Below, piece by piece: positions 30,843-43,461 of a DNA stretch of 64,000 nucleotides. The first letter of the stretch is position 1; each line of letters begins with the position of its first letter. The stretch spans positions 841,001-905,000 of the forward strand of contig JACYXH010000409.1 of assembly GCA_026745465.1 (NCBI GenBank), read 5' to 3'. A program made the position numbers and the translations under genes. The DNA comes from Lota lota. Taxonomy: Eukaryota > Chordata > Actinopteri > Gadiformes > Lotidae. The notes under the pieces are model-generated. The model saw only the letters and a list, made by a program, of their open reading frames with translations, was not told the origin of the DNA and made no database searches.

Positions 30843-33800
30843 TCAGAGAGTACTCTCATAACTGACAGGAGTTTCATCGTCTCCATCTGTACCCGCAGCA
30901 GTACCTGCAACAATAAATACAATTAAAAGGAGCAAACAAAAGTAGCTGGGACAACATTATATTCAAAATATTGTGGGAAGGTAGCCTCAATACAGCATCC
31001 TGATCTCACAAGTTAACATTTCAGTTCTACCGTTAAAAGGAACCAATCAGCGCTTGGGGGACAGAATTTGAGCTCATAACAAGTCAGGTATTGGCTACTC
31101 TCGATGAATTCAATCTGGTTGGACGTGAAGCAAAAACATCACTTCCCTCCAGTGCATATTTATGTTCTTCCTTTGACATCACTATTCTTCAATTGTGGTA
31201 CTTTCGTCAACTGCTGCCATTGTTTTGGAAAGTCCTCAGACTGCAGCGCTGTGCTCCATGCTTTGTTATGAACTTATTAAGGATGCACCAATTGTGAAAT
31301 TCTGGGCTGATACCGATGTTTGTTTTGGTTTGTTAATTTTTGTTTCTGTTATTTATTCCCTCTTTGTGCCAGGGAAACAAAGAAAGAAAAAAAAGGCGAA
31401 ATCGTTTTAAAGTCTTTCAGCCCTTCATCACCAAGTCAATCATACAAATGTTTGAAACAACCTTCACTACAACCTTCTTTCACAAGAAAGACTTATTTTG
31501 GAAATATAACTTAAAATGAATGCGAAACAACATAAACATTGGCTACTGCGATGTAGCCGTCAATGTCATCTTATTTGCCGTTAGGCCGATGGCAGTCAAC
31601 AAGGCGAATATCGACCAATACCGATGTAAGGCTAATAAATTGGTGCATTTCCACCAAATGGTGCTGGCTCAACGCGGATGAAGGGGAGTTATGATAAGTG
31701 GTTGTGTCTCGGTGTGCATTTGGAGTGTTCTTTAATGCATCCATGTTTTGGAGACGTTTTTGAAGTTGCAGCGAAGAATTGCGTTTAATGTAAAAGGACC
31801 TTTGACACGAGGTTACTGTGCTAACCAAACAAAGAAAATAATATGGCGGATTTGTGCAGGATATCTTGTGTTGTGCAATGATGATGCAGTGACGCACTGA
31901 TGCAGCAGCGATTCAAGTGACAATTCTCTCTGATCAATCAGAAGTCTGCAGTTTTTCTTTCATCACCCTTTGGTGTCGCCTCAGCCCGCTTTGAACCTCA
32001 ATGGAGTTGATACCACAAAAGTACTAGGTACCAGGTACTATCCACAACTTTTTCCCGTTGGAAAATCAAAAAAGGAGAGTCGAGTCGAGCCGGTAACATG
32101 CAGTGGAAAAGAGCTGTAAAACTCCCTCCCATTGGCTCTGATTGGTCCGTCTACTATTTAGGTTATGAAAGTTTGTTTCACGGGAGCGGGGCCAGACTGA
32201 TCCTCAGCAAGAAACTTCAAGAGGCTTGTGTGAAGGTATCACTCTTCTAACAATACATACTCTCACAACAGGGTCATACACACTATATGGCAAAAAAAAA
32301 GATGAAGCAACCAGGTACTACATTACAGAACTTACTAGTTACTAAAGGAACCTGAGGACCACCGGCGTTTGGGGAATCAAGGGAAGGCTCTACTACTACT
32401 AGGGTTATAGAGGAGAATGAATCCCTGTACCTACCAAGAAGGAAAGATGATAGGTTGTGTTTGATGGGCTCACCCCAGCTCGGGCTCCTTGGTTTCTGCA
32501 GCAGGCGGGGTCCGGCCAGGCCAATGGCCAGGGCCCCCACGGGGGCAGTGAGTAGGATGGCCAGCACGGCCACCGTCAGCACGTCCATACCGTACTGCTC
32601 CATCACAGGGTCCCCCTTGATCCTGGCCATGTCTAGCGCTGTGGAGCCGATGGCTGCCTGGGGGGGGGGGGGGGGGGGGGGCAACAGTAGGTTACTGGAG
32701 GTAGTCGCTATGGTTACTTTTACTGAGGACTGACTGGCGTTAGTTGCAGTTATATCTGTTCTGGGTGACTTTCTCTTTTATGAGGCAATTTAAGATTTAT
32801 GACCACTCATTTATGATCAATCAGGGCATCTCTTCCCTGATGGGTTCAGCGAATCCTTCTTGCCTGTCAACCACATAAGGACACATTGCATTGCCATCTC
32901 AATGGCGGATAAATGTAGGGAGGAAGGGAGCAGAGATGGACGAGACTTGTTCTGGGTTTTTTTCTTTTCAAAATCGACTTCTACTCTTTTCCACCCTCTT
33001 TCCAACTCTTTGATCTCCCGTCCAGCACCTTTAAGGACCCTCTACTGGCACGGCACTGCAGTACCTGCACGGTGGCCTTGGGCATCCAGGCCAGGGCGAT
33101 GAAGAGCTTCTCCTTGGTGGTGAAGCCCGCACACAGCACACACACATAGGTGAAGAGGACGCGCACCACCAGGGCGATGAGGAGGGAGGCGATGCCCAGG
33201 CCTACACACACACACACACACACGAGCCCCAATGTTCGCAGCCTATCCTTGAGAAAGAGCCCCTAACCCTGAATTCAGTGCATTCTAAATGACTAAATAC
33301 AAATATTTTTAATAGTTACCACAACTATTCTCAATACCTGATCACCAAATAAAATAAAATTCTATCCAATATTTGTGTATTATATTGAATGAAAGAAATG
33401 CAATACAAATGTTATTATATGATATAAAAATATAATAGAAATAGCTGAACGGGAATTTTCTTAATTACCTCCTGACTCAGACCATAATACAACACTGGGC
33501 ACTATCTGCATTGTGTACGCTATGCAAACTTGAGTACGTCAGCATGGGAAGGATTTGAATGAGACAATAGGCCTTGTTCACATATAGCAGCCATCTTACT
33601 TGTTTGACGTTGACCCATAAAAGCAACAGGCCAAAGCAGTCAATGCGGCGTATGTATGTCTAACATTCCGCCACCCAGCTAGCGTTCAGAACCAAGATGG
33701 CTGCCCAACGCTGGGAGAATGCTGGAGATGGGCAGGGCCTCACCTACTGTGTGTCCCTCCAGCTGAGAGATCCTGATCTCTGCTCCGATCAGACCGAACA

Positions 33801-33856
33801 GCAGGGGCTGAAACACATCCCAGACTGTCCCCACCACCTCCTCCACATGAATCTAG

Positions 33857-33897
<41 letters not shown>

Positions 33898-36800
33898 AAC
33901 ATAAACCCAAGCTGCAACCCACAGAGAGGGCTGGGGACCCCACCGAGAGCAGCATGTGGGAGGTGTTTCCTCTGGTTGAGGAAACAAACCAGGCCCACAG
34001 TGAGTCCATCAGCTGCCTCCTGGATAAGAAGGATCAGCTAGAATGTTGTCAACACAAATACCTCAAGAAAATATATCAGTGTAAAAGTAATTAAGTTGTA
34101 AAGGGGACTAAAAACCAGAAGGCTCTACAGACTTATGAATTCTGTTTTGTGGGGATTCTTGTTAAGGTATTCTAATAGTGTTTCAGTTGACCCCATTACA
34201 AAATGTATAGACATAATGGCTAAGCCTACAAACTTAAAGCCACTGAGGGGGCTGCTATACGGACTTAAAACAAACAAACAAATAAACAGTCTATGGCTAG
34301 TAAACTAGCTGACGCACTCTCTTCTAACTTACACTGCTCCGTAGACTACTGTGGAAATCACTGACTCCACTAGTCATCGTTGCGTTTTGATCGTCATTTA
34401 TTGATCACAAAGTTCTTCACCTCAATGTGCACGAAACCATGTCTCCATCAACAAACATTTCATGATCCCCATGAGCGTTGCGCACTGTAGCGATTTGATA
34501 CGGTCAAAAACTGTTTGTGCTCCTTCGCTTAACAGCACCCCCGGTTACCTGTTGAAAGGTTCCTACCTATATAGGATTCACACATATGCCTATCAGTGCC
34601 ACCAGTGGACAATTTGTGTCCTACACCCAAACCAATGAAAATGGCTCTTACAGATATTACCACACAGTATTTGAAGACTTTAACATTCATTCAACATTCA
34701 GCACATCCATCCATCCATCCATCCATCCATCCATCCATCCATCCATCCGGTACTGTACCTTGTCCTTGCCCCAGCCCAGCCCAGCCAGGAAAGCCAGCAC
34801 CAGAGTACAGAGTCCTCCAGAACCGGGGAAGCCTGCAACTCCGCTCCCAAACACGGAGAACACAGAAAGACCCAGCACTAGGAAGGAACGCTTCATCACC
34901 AGGTGTTTCTGGGGGGGAAGGAAATTGTTAAACCGCACAAAAAAGGGAAATAATTCAAACAATTAACAAAAATGAGGCAGCCAATTTACTTTACATATCA
35001 GTTTGAATATATATCTATATATAGATATATGTTTCAAATATATACGTTTAAATAAGACAATCAAAATGAACAGTCCCTATTTTCCAGAGCACACAATGAA
35101 GTCATACTCAACCTCAAAACATCTTCATGCCAAAGAAATGACCAACACACACACACGCACACGCACACACACACACTTTGGATAAAAGCGTCTGCTACAT
35201 GCCCTAAACGTAAATGTAAATGCTAGTGTAACTAAACACTACATTAATGCAGTAGAAACAGGCTCGTGTGTGTCCCACCACCACCAGTAGTAGTACTATG
35301 GACTGTCTTACCTGGTCAACGCTGGGGAAATACTGGATGAGGAATCCCAGCAGGATGCCAGCCAACATGCCCCCACCCACCTCCAGTAGCCCCCTCAACA
35401 GGTTGTACCACGTTGAGCCTACAGGGGGGTTCACAACATTAGCCCAACAGAGCGGTCTACAGCAGGCCGGGCTCTTCACTCAGCCCATATTGCTGCACAC
35501 GCAACTAAAAATAGATATGTGCTAACGTGAGCACACATGCAAAATATGATTCAAATTCTTTTCATTATGAAACAAATAGTTGTTATTTGACTAGGATTTG
35601 ACGGATGTGACGTTACAAATTAAAAAGCTGATCCATTCGTTAAGATGCATGCACATCTTTATGTGACCCTACATTTCTTGATGTGTCCTAACTAACCCCT
35701 TCGTTAGGGGTTAGTTAACTAAAGAGGTTTGCTCAGGGCCCTGAGAGCAGCTATGAGACCCAAGACCCCTTCCGAGCAGGCTTCAGGTGGGGGAAGAAGA
35801 AGGAACTCATGGTTGAATGTATTGGTACCATGGCACGATGGTTCCCATGCCCTTTATCTGCAGTGACTCTCCCAGGTATGGAGTTGTGAGTTAGTAGGAG
35901 GCTTTTTAAGGGCGAGCAGCATGTAGGGAACCCCATAGTCAGTTCCTCAGACCAGTTCACACGTTCTTACGGCTCTCGGAACACCGGAGGGAAAAGGTTC
36001 CCCTGGAGGAACCAGCTGGAAGTGTTCTCCAATTCGGAGAAGAAGAGGGAATAATAATAAAACGAATGGATTTACATTTCATTGGGATTTTGTTTTGGCT
36101 GGACCCTTACATGCTAAATATTAACACCCACCCACACACACCCACACGTTTTTGGCAGAACTTGAACCACTTCATTGTTTTTGTCTTCATGTTTAGCAAG
36201 AAAAGCTATGATAAAACATGATCTGATCTCCATCGCTTTTCATAGAGAGGTCTGAAGACCACAACACACGCACACAAACACGCTAGTGATGCAACCAGTA
36301 TTTCGGCATGAAGAAAAGAAGAGGCCACCCTCACACCAAAACCACCCGCCCTCCCTTACTCACCGGTAGCGAAGGCCATGCCCAGGCAGGTGGTGAAGCC
36401 GGTGATGGCCAGGATGTCGTCGAAGCTCCCCGCGGCCATGAGCAGTGTGGGGATGCCCTGCTCCAGGCCGTAGCCGTCCTTCTGGAGCAACAGCATGGAG
36501 GGCACCACCACCGCCGGAGACACCGCCCCCAAGACGAAGCTGAGAGAGAGCGAGAGCAAGAGAGAGCGAACGTCATCAGTCCTCCACTGAAGAGCACTTT
36601 AACCATGGACAGAATATAAGTAAGCCTTGCCAAATGTCCAAGCCTTAATGGCTCTGCCTAATTCTGCTCGTTTTTATATCGTTTCATTTTTTTATGTTAT
36701 CCTGCTGGGATTCTGCTGGGATTCCTTGGGATAATGAAATGGTGCTGAAAATTCAATTGATTTTTGATGAATTCAACTTTCAAGCTCTGTGTTTATGAAG

Positions 36801-37548
36801 TGTCCTTTGGTTTAGAAGTGTATCAGTTAGAATTAAAGTTCTTATAACTATTAAAAAGGTGCCGAAGGTGTTGAAAGCTAGTAGTGAATGAAATGCTCCG
36901 TGAGAATATCCGTTTCTGTTTAAACTTCACTGCCCCTGCCTCTGGATGGGCCAATTTCGACTGTAGACCGCTCCCGGATCATTTCTGAGCAATCTGTGCA
37001 TCTCTTCCCTGATTGGTTCAGGGCGAATACATCCTGCTGTCAATCACACAACAATCACTTCTCGATGATGGAGAAAAGAGATGGAGGGAGCAGAGAGGGA
37101 GGGGACTTTTTCTGGGTTTGTTTAGTTAAAAAACCTTGCTATCTTCCGCTTTCTCTTTACAACTCTTCAATCTTAATTACTAAAAACACACATCACTTAA
37201 TTAATTCCAACCAACGGGCTGGTTTGTTCCAATAAATAAAATGAGGTACAGGTTAAGATGACCCTCTCTGGTGAAAAACCTTCTAGACAGAACCATCCTC
37301 GGCTACAGCGGCCAGCAGGATTCAGTTTTACTGGGTTGGGGAGGCTAATGTAAAGGGGTGGACAGAAGGCCAGCGAGCGGCGGTGCTGTACCCCAGAATG
37401 AAGCTCCACACCCAGGGCAGCCCCATGAGGAAGTGGGAGACCAGTGCCACGGTGGACGCCTCCAGGAGACACGGCCCACAGGCTACTCGGACACACACCG
37501 ACTTCAGCTTCTGCAGCGCCTATACACACACAAATATGCACATGAACG

Positions 37549-37579
<31 letters not shown>

Positions 37580-40500
37580 GATTAATTCTGCTTGAAACAG
37601 TGGAAAAACTAAACTTTAATAAGCTAGGGGGCATGATAGCGTAGCAGCGGCTAGTGAAGCTCAACCATCTCTAATGTTTTGTATTTACATCCCTACAACT
37701 CATATTGTGTATGTAGATACAGTATCTCACAAAAGTGAGTACACCCCTGACATTTTTGTAAATATTTGAGTATATCTTTTCATGTGACAACAATGAAGAA
37801 ATGACACTTTGCTACAATGTAAAGTAGTGAGTGTACAGCTTGTATAACAGTGTAAATTTGCTGTCCCCTCAAAATAACTCAACACACAGCCATTAATGTC
37901 TTAACCGCTGGCAACAAAAGTGATTACACCCCTCTGTGAAAATGTCCAAATTGGGCCTAAAACTTCAATATTTTGTGTGGCCACCATCATTTTCCAGCAC
38001 TGCCTTAACCCTCTTGGGCATGGAGTTCACCAGAGCTTCACAGGTTGCCACTGGAGTCCTCTTCCACTCCTCCATGACGGCATCACGGAGCTGGTGGATG
38101 TTAGAGACCTTGCACTTCTCCACCTTCCGTTTGAGGATGCCCCACAGATGCTCAATAGGGTTCAGGTCTAGAGACATGCTTGGCCAGTCCATCACCTTTA
38201 CCCTCAGCTTCTTTAGCAAGGCAGTGGTCGTCTTGGAGGTGTATTTGGTATCGTTATGTTGGAATACTGCCATGCGGCCCAGTCTCCGAAGGGAGGGTAT
38301 CATGCTCTGCTTCAGTATGTCACAGTACATGTTGGCATTCATGGTTCCCTCAATGAACTGTAGCTCTCCAGTGCCGGCAGCACTCATGCAGCCCCAGACC
38401 ATGACACTCCCACCACCATGCTTGACTGTAGGCAAGACACACTTGTCTTTGTACTCCTCACCTGGTTGCCGCCACACACAAACCAAATAAGTTTATCTTG
38501 GTCTCATCAGACCACAGGACATGGTTCCAGTAATCCATGTCCTTAGTCTGCTTGTCTTCAGCAAACTGTTTGCGGGCTTTCTTGTGCATCATATTTAGAA
38601 GAGGCTTCTTTCTGGGACGACAGCCATGCAGACCAATTTGATGCAGTGTGCGGCATATGGTCTGAGCACTGACAGGCTGACCCCCCACCCCTTCAACCTC
38701 TGCAGCAATGCTGGCGGCACTCATACGTCTATTTCCCAAAGACAACCTCTGGATATGACGCTGAGCACGTGCACTCAACTTCTTTGGTCGACCATGGCGA
38801 GGCCTGTTCTGAGTGGAACCTGTCCTGTTAAACCGCTGTATGGTCTTGGCCACCGTGCTGCAGCTCAGTTTCAGGGTCTTGGCAATCGTCTTATAGCCCA
38901 GGCCATCTTTATGTAGAGCAACAATTCTTTTTTTTCAGATCCTCAGAGAGTTCTTTGCCATGAGGTGCCATGTTGAACTTCCAGTGACCAGTATGAGGGA
39001 GTGTGAGAGCGATGACACCAAATTTAACACACCTGCTCCCCATTCACACCTGAGACCTTGTAACACTAACGAGTCACATGACACCAGGGAGGGAAAATTG
39101 TGAATTGGGCCAAATTTGGACATTTTCACTTAGGGGTGTACTCACTTTTGTTGCCAGTGGTTTCGACATTAATGGCTGTGTGTTGAGTTATTTTGAGGGG
39201 ACAGCAAATTTACACTGTTATACAAGCTGTACACTCACTACTTTACATTGTAACAAAGTGTCATTTCTTCAGTGTTGTCACATGAAAAGATATACTCAAA
39301 TATTTACAAAAATGTGAGGGGTGTACTCACTTTTGTGAGATACTGTATATGTCCCTCACTTATCTTTTGTAATTCTGCTCTTATATACATTTGTAAATCC
39401 ATTACTTCCTGTATGTTTTGCTCTCACCCAAAACTCCAGTCTGGGATTCATAAAATACTATCTTATCCCCTTTTATCTTAGGGAGATACTGTGTTCGATC
39501 GCTGATGTCAGCAGTCAAACCTGTAAGCATCCTAGAGCAAGACACCTAGCTCCTTAAAGACATGTCTCTGTGTTCACTGCAAGTCGCTGTGGTAACAGAG
39601 TCTTAGGAGCGACCTCAGACGCATGGCAGGAGCAGGCAAGGTCAGGCATCATTGAGTATGACGCAGCTCCCATGTGGGCAGCGTACCGAAGGGTCCAAGC
39701 CCAGGCCAGCTCTGGTCAGGATAACGGCAAGGGCGATATTCCGGAGCGACGCCGACCATTTGAAGTCGATGTAGACGGCGTCGGTGACCACGGGGATGTT
39801 CCTCAACATGAAGCCCATCAGCAACATGCCTGTGGAGGGAAAAACACTTAAGAAGTCATCACGGTTGTTGATGATTCGTTTACATTGTGGTTTCGCGAAG
39901 CACGGGCTAAAAACGAAAATACTACACTTTTTGTTTTCATAATTAATGTCATGTTTTATCGTCGTTTATCAAGGAAGAAATACCAAACGCGTGCTGCTTA
40001 CAGCTTCAGAAATAAAATTGTAGCTGGAAGTGCCAGACTTTGGTTATGCTACATACATTGAAGTGAAAAAGAACACTTTGTGGGACCCAAACGGAACCAT
40101 TATGAACTGAATGAGTGATTTGGGGTTTACTTACCTTTTTAACATTGTACTTGAACTTTCTCTTTAAAAAAAATATGCATCTAGGATGGCCATTTAAGAA
40201 CATGCATCTTGTGTAACAAGTATAAAATATGTAACATATTTAAATTTACACAGCAGTTTAAAACATAAATGTCACTATTTGACGCACCATGGCAGATTCT
40301 AGCTTTAAGATCATTTGCATCTGTAATCCCTTGGCAGTTTAAAACAGAGAAAGCACAATAATAACGAGTACACGGCAAAGACAGAACACAGAGATAGGCA
40401 AAAAAAGAACACACGTATTTCCAAACTACAGAAAATAGCAGATCACAAATATATGCTTGTCAGCTAAAAGCAAGGTCATAAAGACCATAAGATAAAATGC

Positions 40501-43461
40501 ACGGTCAGTGAGCAGCTTCTAACCTACTTTTTCAATTGTTTTTGAAATGGCTGATAAAGGGTCAGCTCCTCACAACAACAATCACAGCTTGGTGTGCACT
40601 GGGTGGCCCCTTATCAGTTTGGGTAAACAGCCAAGATCTAATCTACCCCAGACCAAAGACCAAATCTGTCATTCGGACTCTTGCTAGGTCATCATTTGTG
40701 CGCCATTTGGGCAATGGTAGAAACATATATTTTAAGCTGAAACCACATATATTTGATTGCCATTTGGGCAATGGTAGAAGCATATCTTTTTTGCGGACCA
40801 CACACAAACACGTGTTACTGGTTGCCCAACAATACCTGCAATTTTCTGAAGCGATGACTTCAGAAAATAATTTTGGTATGAAAAGGACAAATTGGATTTT
40901 CAAATCTCATTTACATTACCACTGCATACTGCTCACAATGCTATGTAGAGGATCACTGATCCGGTTGTGAAAGAAACAAAACGCTATCTTCATAGTTCAA
41001 TAAGCCATCATAAACAGACACGATAAAGAGAGCAGAAAGGGTATAGAGATATGATTTTAATCCAACTTGTAGGGGTCTTGATCATTTTACCCACCAATGC
41101 CACCATTATACACACACATGTGCTTAGTGGTGATTATTACTGTAAACCCAAAAATCCCATTTTCAGTTTAAAACGGTTCCGTTTGGGTCTCACCCACTAA
41201 GCAATTCCTCCAGTAGTAGTAGAATAGTAAAAAAAAGTGTGAAATAAATAAATAAATGTTTGGTAATCAGGGTCCGGTGACCACCAGTCCACAACCGGCC
41301 AGCGGACCGATGCTTGAGAACCACTGCTGTGGAGGCTCCCTCAGCCCAGCGCCTAGAGCCTTACCGAGGAGAGGTGGGAAGGGGGGCAGCTTGGGCAGGC
41401 GTATGAGGCCCACCAGCTTCCCGCCGGTGACAGCGCATATGAAGAGCACTGTGATGCCGAAGAGGTTCCCCCCCGGCAGGCACTCCTTCTCCGTGATGGC
41501 CCACACCACGCCGAAGAGCACCGCAGCCAGGATCACTGGAATAAAACACACAGTATGAGGATGGAGAACAGCACATACGACAAAGTGAGTAATTTCCGTT
41601 TGTTACTGCCGTCAATGAAATGCAAAGCAAATAGGAAGTTGATTTTGTATTATTTATTAAAAATATATATTAAAAAAAAAAGTTTAACATTGATTGCTTT
41701 GTTTACGATGACAGTTGATTATGATTAAAGACTTTTTAGGAAACACAGTCCAGTTCTATTTAACGAATCAAATGTAACGACTTTGTTACTAAACCGAGTT
41801 ATAGAGAAAACCATGCAGCAATTCTGAAAGGGTTTTCGAAAGGTGTAATACTGATATTTAAAATACCATAAAAAAATTTTTTTTAAATAAAATAAAGGTT
41901 GATCTAAAATCACCTTGGATAAAAGCATGAAGCGCTAAATGACTCAATGTGACCATTCAAACCAAGAGCTGGTGCTGCTGGTGGTGGTGGTACCTTTAGT
42001 GATCAGCGAGGCCAGCAGGCCCCTGGGTGGGCAGGGGCAGACCTTGCGGAGCAGCGGGCAGCACACCACGGGGGGGTCCGTGTTGGTGCCGGCGTCGGCA
42101 ACGGCGTTGCGGGGCAGGAAGTAGGTGGTCTCCTCGGTGATGTTGGGGGTGGAGCTGCGGCGCACCACCACCTGGATCTGGTTGACGTTGAGGTGCTGGA
42201 GGAGAGGGACGCAGGAGAGGGAGGACAGGGTGTTCTAGTGTGAGGTTTAGTACGGGCAGTAGGGATTGTAAGGGTACACACACACACACACGCACATGTT
42301 TAGTATCCATACGTTGTGCTGTGGTACAGAACTGCAGAGAAGGAAACTGTGATTTGGGTTTGGAGAGAGAATGGCACCAGAGCGAAATTGTTACACTGTA
42401 TCGATGCATGTAAAAATAGTATCTGTTTTTTTATAATATTTACTACATTTAGTAGATGCATCTTGCTCAAGGAAGCCTACAGGTAGGCTGCAGACATTGG
42501 GGCTCGAACCCAGTGCCTTTCAGCTCATATCCCCTAGGCTAGATATGACTCACACCGCTACATCACTAAACAGAAAAACTGTGTTTTGAAAATGCTGAGC
42601 ACACAAAATGATTGCTGGCAATAATTTACTATTTCGACAGATTTCATTGATACACTGTGTAAAGTTCTCATTGTATGAATCAAAAACTTTACATCCATAA
42701 CACTCACTTTAATGTCCTATAACAGTTTCCAAATTAAACACAACAGAGAATGTGATGTTAATGGACAACAATAACAATAATATTAACGGTAGACTAGTAG
42801 CTATCGACAGCCACACCCATAATTTCTTTATCTTAGACTGTTGGCTCAGGGACATCAGGGCATTCATTACGATTTCTCCAAATATGTTAAATATTGATAA
42901 AGACTTGCACAATGGAGAGGGAAGTGCCAGCGAAGCAAGATATAGCACTGATACTGCTTTTTGGGGAAATAGGATTTCACTCAAAGTTCAACCAGAACTT
43001 AGACATTAGAAAATAAACATGCTACTTCTGATAGAAGAATGAAACAATTCTTATTCATATCTCAACCGGTCAATTTGACCATGCTTGAGGTCATTAACTA
43101 TGGAAGACCGGCCGTCAGATTACTCCTATTATGACATGTTCATACATATTTTTTTCAATTTATATCATACATATATAAACTTCACAGTTAATCACTAATA
43201 CAAATCCAGACTGATATGGCATTATCTTCTCTTCTTAATATCACATTAATAGTGCCTATGCCTATGCCTATGCCTTAAGCCTATGAAGTATATATAGGTC
43301 AGTGATGATATTTCAATAAAGGCTACCTCCACATTGTTGGTTGCAGGCAGGGCGATTCTGTCCGGGAGTGGACTGGGCAGTGGGCTGGGAGCCGGGCTCG
43401 GAGCCGGGCTGTGGACCGGACTGTGCTCAGGCGTGGCCGTCTTGTTCTGGTCTTCCTCCAT
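30843..43461 (-). CDS. slc9b2: Sodium/hydrogen exchanger 9B2 (NHA2)-like cation/proton antiporter (12 coding exons)
   Basis: A CPA2-family Na+(Li+)/H+ antiporter of organellar and plasma membranes. Coding exons on the minus strand, in order: 43327-43461, 41994-42195, 41365-41535, 39687-39829, 37392-37519, 36364-36539, 35312-35418, 34759-34908, 33744-33852, 33065-33201, 32435-32657, 30843-30904. They sum to 1743 nt, or 580 aa, with all phases compatible; human SLC9B2 has 537. The N-terminus (about 1-100) is cytosolic, with a proline-serine run at residues 14-33. The membrane domain follows: [48 protein letters not shown], then the paired ion-binding aspartates D300 and D301 in [43 protein letters not shown] and [14 protein letters not shown]. 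The tail ends [11 protein letters not shown]. Mammals carry two neighbouring paralogues, SLC9B1 and SLC9B2; only one is seen here, and SLC9B2 is the better match. The last, 62-nt exon is the least certain. Confidence 0.95.
32824..33014. repeat. Interspersed repeat, copy A (slc9b2 intron 10)
   Basis: Shares an ordered series of blocks with 36997-37180: GCATCTCTTCCCTGAT, a CTGTCAA segment, GATGG + GGAGCAGAGA, TTTCTGGGTTT, and TTTCCA/TTTACAACTCTT. The relationship was noticed by eye; identity is perhaps three quarters. Confidence 0.75.
34704..34748. repeat. (CATC)n microsatellite beside slc9b2 exon 8 donor
   Basis: About ten CATC units, (GATG)n on the sense strand, ending 10 bp from the exon edge at 34759. 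Confidence 0.95.
35174..35225 (-). repeat. SINE 3'-tail fragment
   Basis: CTTTGGATAAAAGCGTCTGC followed by TACATG, the teleost SINE tail, abutting a CA tract (35151-35176). Related pieces occur at 41907-41945 and 47807-47840. Confidence 0.65.
36997..37180. repeat. Interspersed repeat, copy B (slc9b2 intron 5)
   Basis: The same orientation and block order as the copy at 32824. No terminal inverted repeat was recognised; the family is unidentified. Confidence 0.75.
37720..39345 (-). mobile_element. Tc1-like DNA transposon, copy 2, in slc9b2 intron 4
   Basis: The same family as the element at 29014-30645. It runs in the opposite genomic direction, so its transposase is co-oriented with slc9b2. 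The termini CAGTATCTCAC..GTGAGATACTG are intact, with a clean TA duplication on both sides (37718-37719 and 39346-39347) and about 230-bp IR/DR inverted repeats. It is 1626 bp long and lies between slc9b2 exons 4 and 5, outside the splice sites (the exon 5 acceptor is about 200 bp away). Confidence 0.95.
37965..38970 (-). pseudogene. Tc1-like transposase, copy 2 (two frameshifts, lost catalytic Asp)
   Basis: The start ATG is near 38970, with [14 protein letters not shown] readable. A one-base expansion of an A-run (about 38930) shifts the frame. The next open part, 38853-38458, covers the DNA-binding domain and the first Asp ([12 protein letters not shown]). A 14-bp deletion relative to copy 1 (about 38486) then shifts the frame again. 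The last part, 38486-37965, ends [11 protein letters not shown]. The second-Asp motif reads [10 protein letters not shown] and lacks one codon, so the catalytic Asp of FQHDND is missing. [17 protein letters not shown] is intact. Non-functional. Confidence 0.9.
42440..42560 (+). repeat. Teleost SINE-associated repeat fragment
   Basis: ACATTTAGTAGATGC, TTGCTCAAGGAAGCCTACAG and the B-box-like GGGGCTCGAACCC in the order seen at 2455 and 22158, upstream of slc9b2 exon 2 in intron 1. Confidence 0.65.
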
